From: Prosthecodimorpha staleyi
Lineage (GTDB): Bacteria; Pseudomonadota; Alphaproteobacteria; Rhizobiales; Ancalomicrobiaceae
NCBI RefSeq assembly: GCF_018729455.1
Contig: NZ_JAHHZF010000002.1
Location: 581,472-645,471, forward strand
Direction: 5' to 3'
Length of the DNA: 64,000 nt
Shown: in pieces, positions 63,641 through 64,000 of the stretch
Layout: every line of letters starts with the position of its first letter
Numbering within the stretch: position 1 is the stretch's first letter
Position numbers and translations under genes: made by a program
The notes under the pieces: model-generated
Database searches by the model: none
The model's input: the letters and a program-made list of their open reading frames with translations, nothing else
Told to the model about the DNA's origin: nothing

Positions 63641-64000
63641 AACCCGTTGGGAGATCGCAGGATTCATCGCCCCCGATCCACCGGCTCCTTCCCCTTCTCC
63701 CCCCAAGGGGGAGAAGGTCGCCGAAGGCGGGATGAGGGGGGCGATGCCGCAACAGGCTCCGAAGCTGCGGTCCGGACACGGGCCGATCCGGTCGGCCGCC
63801 AGACCGACCCCCTCATCCGCCCTTCGGGCACCTTCTCCCCCCACGGGGGGAGAAGGGGTAACCCGTTGAGAGATCGCAGGATTCATCGCCCCCGATCCAC
63901 CGGCTCCTTCCCCTTCTCCCCCCAAGGGGGGAGAAGGTCGCCGAAGGCGGGATGAGGGGGGCGATGCCGCAACAGGCTCCGAAGCTGCGGTCCGGACACG
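63641..64000. repeat. Palindromic mosaic repeat array cut by the window edge
   Basis: A 140-base sequence at 63641-63780 recurs almost identically at 63860-64000 (141 bases, one extra G in a G-run and a G/A change near its start), giving a period of 219-220. Inside each copy is CCTTCTCCCCCC followed by GGGGGAGAAGG and CCGAAGGCGGGATGAGG. Between the copies (63810-63857) lies the same element inverted (CCCCTCATCCGCCCTTCGG then CACCTTCTCC). Alternating inverted units like these are common intergenic repeats in Alphaproteobacteria and can fold as long hairpins. The array probably continues beyond the window. Confidence 0.85.

Noticed and set aside
63551..63955. Open frames of about 120-135 codons on both strands
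   Set aside because: They are translations of the palindromic repeat array with no protein character.

Overview
This is a gene-dense, high-GC stretch of alphaproteobacterial chromosome, most likely from a methylotrophic member of the Hyphomicrobiales (Rhizobiales). The evidence is the overall base composition, alphaproteobacterial gene neighbourhoods (Rieske/cytochrome b/cytochrome c1; MoxR-DUF58-DUF4159-VWA; CobW-WD40) and, at the right end, two gene sets typical of methylotrophs. One is an exported-protein/ABC-transporter cluster resembling the lanthanide utilisation (lut) and PQQ-associated clusters. The other is a run of tetrahydromethanopterin (H4MPT)-type cofactor genes shared with archaea. 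No rRNA, tRNA, CRISPR array, prophage or insertion sequence was seen.

Layout. 1-5.6 kb: stomatin-like gene (beside a cut-off partner), ferrochelatase, a secreted 5'-nucleotidase and an FAD-linked oxidase. 5.9-12.2 kb: a zinc-starvation operon behind a clear Zur-type palindrome (His-rich membrane protein, znuC, znuB, znuA, COG0523 GTPase), then a WD40 protein and an HXXEE membrane protein. 12.2-14.6 kb: a copper P-type ATPase behind a CueR-like promoter. 14.8-25 kb: fused indolepyruvate ferredoxin oxidoreductase, efp and epmA divergent, apt, a chemotaxis receptor, mtnP and a secreted alpha/beta hydrolase with an AT-rich leader. 25.3-28.1 kb: petABC (bc1 complex). 28.4-35.4 kb: trmL, hemF, a small acidic protein, S1/P1 nuclease, YbaK-like deacylase, metallophosphoesterase, NUDIX and GNAT genes, with a candidate 37-residue ORF and a long hairpin between genes. 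35.4-35.64 kb: an 88-bp tandem repeat. 35.7-42.6 kb: the MoxR operon. 42.9-45.7 kb: DUF1285, CoA pyrophosphatase, DUF6111 and the CCA-adding enzyme, tightly coupled. 45.7-51.1 kb: a glycosyltransferase-sulfotransferase fusion and a MacAB-like efflux system.

51.3-63.5 kb is the most distinctive part. On the minus strand lie a periplasmic binding protein, a YVTN beta-propeller, an ABC ATPase, a permease and a small exported protein, in the order seen in lut-type lanthanide uptake clusters, followed by two further small exported proteins. Diverging on the plus strand are a DUF2380 exported protein, an MfnB-like enzyme, an amino-acid-kinase-fold protein, a DmrB/AfpA-like flavoprotein, a pterin-binding DUF6513 protein and a DUF447 flavin-type protein. 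These are candidate genes for the C1 carrier used in formaldehyde oxidation. Two exported proteins follow, a MxaD-like SRPBCC protein and a second YVTN propeller. Together they suggest one region serving periplasmic PQQ (probably lanthanide-dependent) methanol oxidation and downstream H4MPT-linked formaldehyde oxidation; the dehydrogenase itself and any TonB receptor are not in this window. The window ends inside a mosaic palindromic repeat with a 219-220 bp period.
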